From NCBI GenBank assembly GCA_009785715.1, contig WQVT01000074.1, positions 1 to 8,622 of the forward strand: DNA of 8,622 bases, given 5' to 3'. Below the pieces are notes generated by a model. The model was not told the DNA's origin, did not search any database, and was given only the letters and a program-made list of their open reading frames with translations. The stretch is from Acidimicrobiaceae bacterium. GTDB lineage: Bacteria > Actinomycetota > Acidimicrobiia > Acidimicrobiales > Palsa-688. The position numbers and the translations under genes are program-made. Each line of letters opens with the position of its first letter. The stretch's first letter is position 1. Positions 6,175-8,622 of this stretch are shown here, piece after piece.

Positions 6175-8008
6175 TGCGTTCCTTTCCCGCCATTGCCGCG
6201 CCGGCGACGAGGTCATCGATGGCGATGGGACGTCCGGCCTCGAGGTGGTCACCGACGAGCTCGACGAAACGGAGCGTGCCATCCCAGCTTGCTGCCACCG
6301 CGGTCGTGGCGTCGAGGGCGACGAGCGCGGAGATCGCCTGATCGGCCGCGAAGATGACCGAGCCGGCGCGGGAGTCGGGCGAATCACCGAGCTCGAAGGT
6401 CCAGCCGTAGCAGGAGAAGTCATAGGACCCGGCGATCACGACCACCTTCCGGCCGGTGCCGAGCAGGGCGACGGCCTTCACCGACTCGTCGGCTGCGAGG
6501 AGCGTCACCGGTCGGGACCCGGCCAGCCCGGCCCGGACGAGGCGGTCACGCGAGGCGCTGGCGATCAGGCCCCGGGAGTCGACGGCGACGGCGTTGACGA
6601 GGTTGCCGTGCACCCAGAGGAGATCGTCTTGGGCGGCCTCGGGCGCGTAGCGACGGACACAGCCATCCGTGGCCCCGCTCACCGCGCAGCCCGCGGCATC
6701 CCACGCGATTGATTTGACCGAACCTTCGTGATAGCGAGCCCGCGACCGGATGGAGAGTCCGTCCTCGAGGGCAAGGCTTACCGTCTCCCCGCCATAGGTG
6801 CCGGCGAGGGCGCGACTCCCGCGGGTTGCGAGCGACGGGACCGGCGCCCCGAGATGGACCGACGCCGAGGGCCCGCCTGCGTCCGAGAGGCGGGAGACGG
6901 CCCCGGCGTAGGTCCCGGCGAGCCATCCGCCGGGGGCCGGCCCCACGGAGAGCACCGGGTCGTCGCACACCGTGTGGAGCGTGGCGGTCTCGAGGCCGTC
7001 ACGATGGAGGACGAGGACGCCCCCGGAGTCGAGCCCGACGGCGATCCGCTCCCCGCTCGCCGCAAGGGCGTTCGGGCCATGGGTGGCCGGGCCGCCGTCA
7101 CTCAACGGCCGCAGTCCCTCCAGGTCGAGCAGCACCGGCGCCGAGCCGAACGAGCCGACCGCCACCGTCCGGCCGAACGTGTCGAGCGAGCGGGGCCACT
7201 GCCGCCCACCGGCATGCCGGGACTCGACCGTCGCCCCTCGCAGCACCGCCACGGTGGCGTCGTAACTGCCGACGACGAGCCGCCCCGATCCGTCGGTGGC
7301 GAAGGCGACGGCGCGTGCCGCACTCCCCGACACCTCGATCTCCTCGAGCAGGTCGAGCTCCGCCGAGACCACCCTCAGCCGCCCGTCGTCGCAGGCGAGG
7401 ACCGCGCGGGTCCCGTCAGGGGACCAGGCGCAGCCCTCGATCGAGGTGGGGAACCGCCGCCTGCGGTCCCGGCTCGGATGGTCGACGTCGCCGACGAAGA
7501 CCTCGCCGTCCTCCCCGACGGTCAACACCGAGCCAACCGACGAGACGGCCACGCCCATGCAGTGGCCGGAGTGAGAGGTGACCCTGCCGAGAAACCGGCC
7601 GCTGGTTGCGTCCCAGAGCAGCGACGTCGAGTCCTCCGAGACCGTGACGAGGCGCTCCCCGTCACGCAGCCAGGCGACGGCGTTGACGTCGTCGGTGTGA
7701 CGGGCGAGACGCCCGACGGCCTCCACCGCTCCGCTCCCGGGATCGAGCCGCCAGAGCCCGACGGTCTTGTCCGCCGACGCCGTGGCGAGGAGTCCGGGAT
7801 GCTCGGGCGACCAGCTCGCGGCGTTGACGAGGCGGCGGTGGCGGATCCGGGCGACCGGGGCGAGCCCGGCGCCGTCCCGGCGGCGCCAGATGACCACGCT
7901 GCCGTCGTAGGACGAGCTCGCCAGCCAGGCCCCGTCGGGGGCGAAGGCGACATGGGTGATCGGAGCCGCGTGGCCGGTGGGGGGCTCGCCGAGCGAGATC
8001 GGACGCAA
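6164..8008 (-). CDS. WD40-repeat protein with about 14 repeats, ToxC-like
   Basis: A 614-residue protein built of WD40-type beta-propeller repeats of about 44 residues. The first repeats are clearest, for example G-H-A-A-P-I-T-H-V-A-F-A-P-D-G then S-Y-D-G-S-V-V-I-W, and W-S-P-E-H-P-G then S-A-D-K-T-V-G-L-W. Later repeats are degenerate but still show G-S-x-D-x-x-V or S-A-S-R-D-R-L-V patterns. I count about 14, enough for two seven-bladed propellers (roughly residues 10-310 and 310-610). There is no signal peptide, transmembrane helix, kinase or nuclease domain. The TTG start at 8008-8006 has AGGAG about 5 nt upstream, and that site overlaps the TAG stop of the preceding GTP cyclohydrolase gene. 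The toxoflavin operon encodes a WD-repeat protein (ToxC) at the same position. Its role is unknown; a scaffold for pathway enzymes is one possibility. Confidence 0.88.
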   Translation of the reverse strand: MRPISLGEPPTGHAAPITHVAFAPDGAWLASSSYDGSVVIWRRRDGAGLAPVARIRHRRLVNAASWSPEHPGLLATASADKTVGLWRLDPGSGAVEAVGRLARHTDDVNAVAWLRDGERLVTVSEDSTSLLWDATSGRFLGRVTSHSGHCMGVAVSSVGSVLTVGEDGEVFVGDVDHPSRDRRRRFPTSIEGCAWSPDGTRAVLACDDGRLRVVSAELDLLEEIEVSGSAARAVAFATDGSGRLVVGSYDATVAVLRGATVESRHAGGRQWPRSLDTFGRTVAVGSFGSAPVLLDLEGLRPLSDGGPATHGPNALAASGERIAVGLDSGGVLVLHRDGLETATLHTVCDDPVLSVGPAPGGWLAGTYAGAVSRLSDAGGPSASVHLGAPVPSLATRGSRALAGTYGGETVSLALEDGLSIRSRARYHEGSVKSIAWDAAGCAVSGATDGCVRRYAPEAAQDDLLWVHGNLVNAVAVDSRGLIASASRDRLVRAGLAGSRPVTLLAADESVKAVALLGTGRKVVVIAGSYDFSCYGWTFELGDSPDSRAGSVIFAADQAISALVALDATTAVAASWDGTLRFVELVGDHLEAGRPIAIDDLVAGAAMAGKERIGA

Positions 8009-8016
8009 AAGAACTC

Positions 8017-8610
8017 CTATCGCATGTGGAACATCGCGTGGACCTTGTGGTGCAGGTAGTCCGCTGCGTGGTCCGGGGCGTCGACCCAGGCAGAAACCCG
8101 TTCGACCTCGATCCCGCCGTCCTCCAGGGCCCGGACCTTCTCCGGGTTGTTGGTCATCAGCCGGACGCGGGACACCCCGAGCTCCTCGAGGAGGTCGACG
8201 GCCCCGGAGAAGTCCCGGTCGTCGACCGGCAGGCCGAGCTCGAGGTTCGCCTCGGTCGTGTTCAACCCTTGGTCCTGGAGGGCGTAGGCGGCGAGCTTCT
8301 CCTCGATGCCGATCCCCCGGCCCTCGTGGTCGACGAAGTAGACGATGACGCCACAGGGCTCCCCACCGACCCGCCGGATGGCCTCATCAAGCTGGTCGCG
8401 GCAGTCACAACGAGTCGAGCCGAGCGCCTCGCTCGTGAGGCAGGCGCTGTGGAGCCGGACGAGGGGGACGTCGCCTGGCCCGATCTCGCCGTGTGTCAAC
8501 ACCACCATCCGGGTGTTGCGATAGGTGTACATCGCGGCGTCCAGCTCGACCCCATCCCGTGTCAACCAATGGGTGGCCGTTCGCTCGGCGAGCCCAGACT
8601 TTGTCCTCAA
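8017..8610 (-). CDS. GTP cyclohydrolase II (RibA/ToxB-like)
   Basis: A 197-residue single-domain GTP cyclohydrolase II. It opens the imidazole ring of GTP, releasing formate and pyrophosphate and giving 2,5-diamino-6-(5-phosphoribosylamino)pyrimidin-4-one. The zinc ligands are Cys57, Cys68 and Cys70 in C-L-T-S-E-A-L-G-S-T-R-C-D-C. The catalytic segment is Y91-F-V-D-H-E-G-R98-G-I-G, with the conserved Arg proposed as nucleophile. A-Y-A-L-Q-D-Q-G-x-x-T-x-E-A-N and L-M-T-N-N-P-E-K complete the signature. Length matches E. coli RibA, so the protein is essentially whole, but the TTG start at 8610 is tentative because the frame stays open to the window edge. No RibB domain is fused and no other riboflavin gene is present. 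The next genes are WD40 and SUMF1-fold, so a ToxB-like role in secondary metabolism is more likely than vitamin synthesis. Confidence 0.9.
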   Translation of the reverse strand: MRTKSGLAERTATHWLTRDGVELDAAMYTYRNTRMVVLTHGEIGPGDVPLVRLHSACLTSEALGSTRCDCRDQLDEAIRRVGGEPCGVIVYFVDHEGRGIGIEEKLAAYALQDQGLNTTEANLELGLPVDDRDFSGAVDLLEELGVSRVRLMTNNPEKVRALEDGGIEVERVSAWVDAPDHAADYLHHKVHAMFHMR

Positions 8611-8622
8611 CCTCGGTGACCC

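Noticed and set aside
5032..6357. Long plus-strand open frame opposite the glycosyltransferase and SUMF1-fold genes
   Set aside because: Its translation is rich in Arg, Pro and Gly with no recognisable domain, as expected for the antisense of high-GC coding DNA. The minus-strand genes carry clear family motifs.
5452..6423. Extended SUMF1-fold protein starting at 6423
   Set aside because: The extra residues are Ser/Pro/Arg-rich, overlap the last WD40 repeats in another frame, and match nothing in the fold. The TTG at 6174 has the better ribosome-binding site.
6728..8059. Long plus-strand open frame opposite the WD40 gene
   Set aside because: Low-complexity Arg/Pro/Gly/Glu composition and no domain. 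The opposite strand encodes regular WD40 repeats.

Overview
The window is a gene-dense stretch of high-GC DNA with frequent GTG and TTG starts, overlapping operon genes and an RsbW/STAS-type regulator pair. This points to an actinobacterium, but no marker gene fixes the genus. No RNA gene, CRISPR array, insertion sequence or integrase is visible, and there is no gene-free gap longer than about 70 bases.

Left part (1-2071). The first gene is the N-terminus of a MoxR-family AAA+ ATPase, leaving the window on the minus strand. Divergent from it is a broken gene (327-603) for a protein with SnoaL/NTF2-like modules, which carries an internal deletion and frame changes. Three minus-strand genes follow in transcription order: a nitroreductase (2071-1439), an RsbW-like HATPase anti-sigma factor (1398-994) and a STAS-domain anti-anti-sigma protein (935-615). 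The STAS protein has valine where the usual phospho-accepting serine should be.

Middle (2097-2738). A plus-strand NodB-type polysaccharide deacetylase is divergent from the nitroreductase across only 25 bp. It converges on the large operon to its right, and a small hairpin spans both stop codons.

Right part (8610-2748, all minus strand). Six genes form one tightly packed operon: GTP cyclohydrolase II, a 14-repeat WD40 protein, an FGE/SUMF1-fold protein, a family-2-like glycosyltransferase, a questin-oxidase-like protein and a short FAD-binding reductase-like protein. Three junctions overlap and the other two gaps are 8 and 24 nt. The order GTP cyclohydrolase II - WD40 - SUMF1-fold matches toxB-toxC-toxD of the Burkholderia toxoflavin operon.

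My reading is that this is part of a toxoflavin/azapteridine-like biosynthetic cluster in an actinobacterium, extended by a glycosyltransferase and two putative redox enzymes. Equivalents of toxA (methyltransferase) and toxE (RibD-like deaminase/reductase) are not in the window; if present they would lie beyond base 8622 or elsewhere. GTP ring opening by the first enzyme would supply the pyrimidine. The WD40 and SUMF1-fold proteins would act in the poorly understood middle steps, and the last three genes would modify, oxidise or detoxify the product. The family assignments are firm; the pathway assignment is inferred from gene order and family content.
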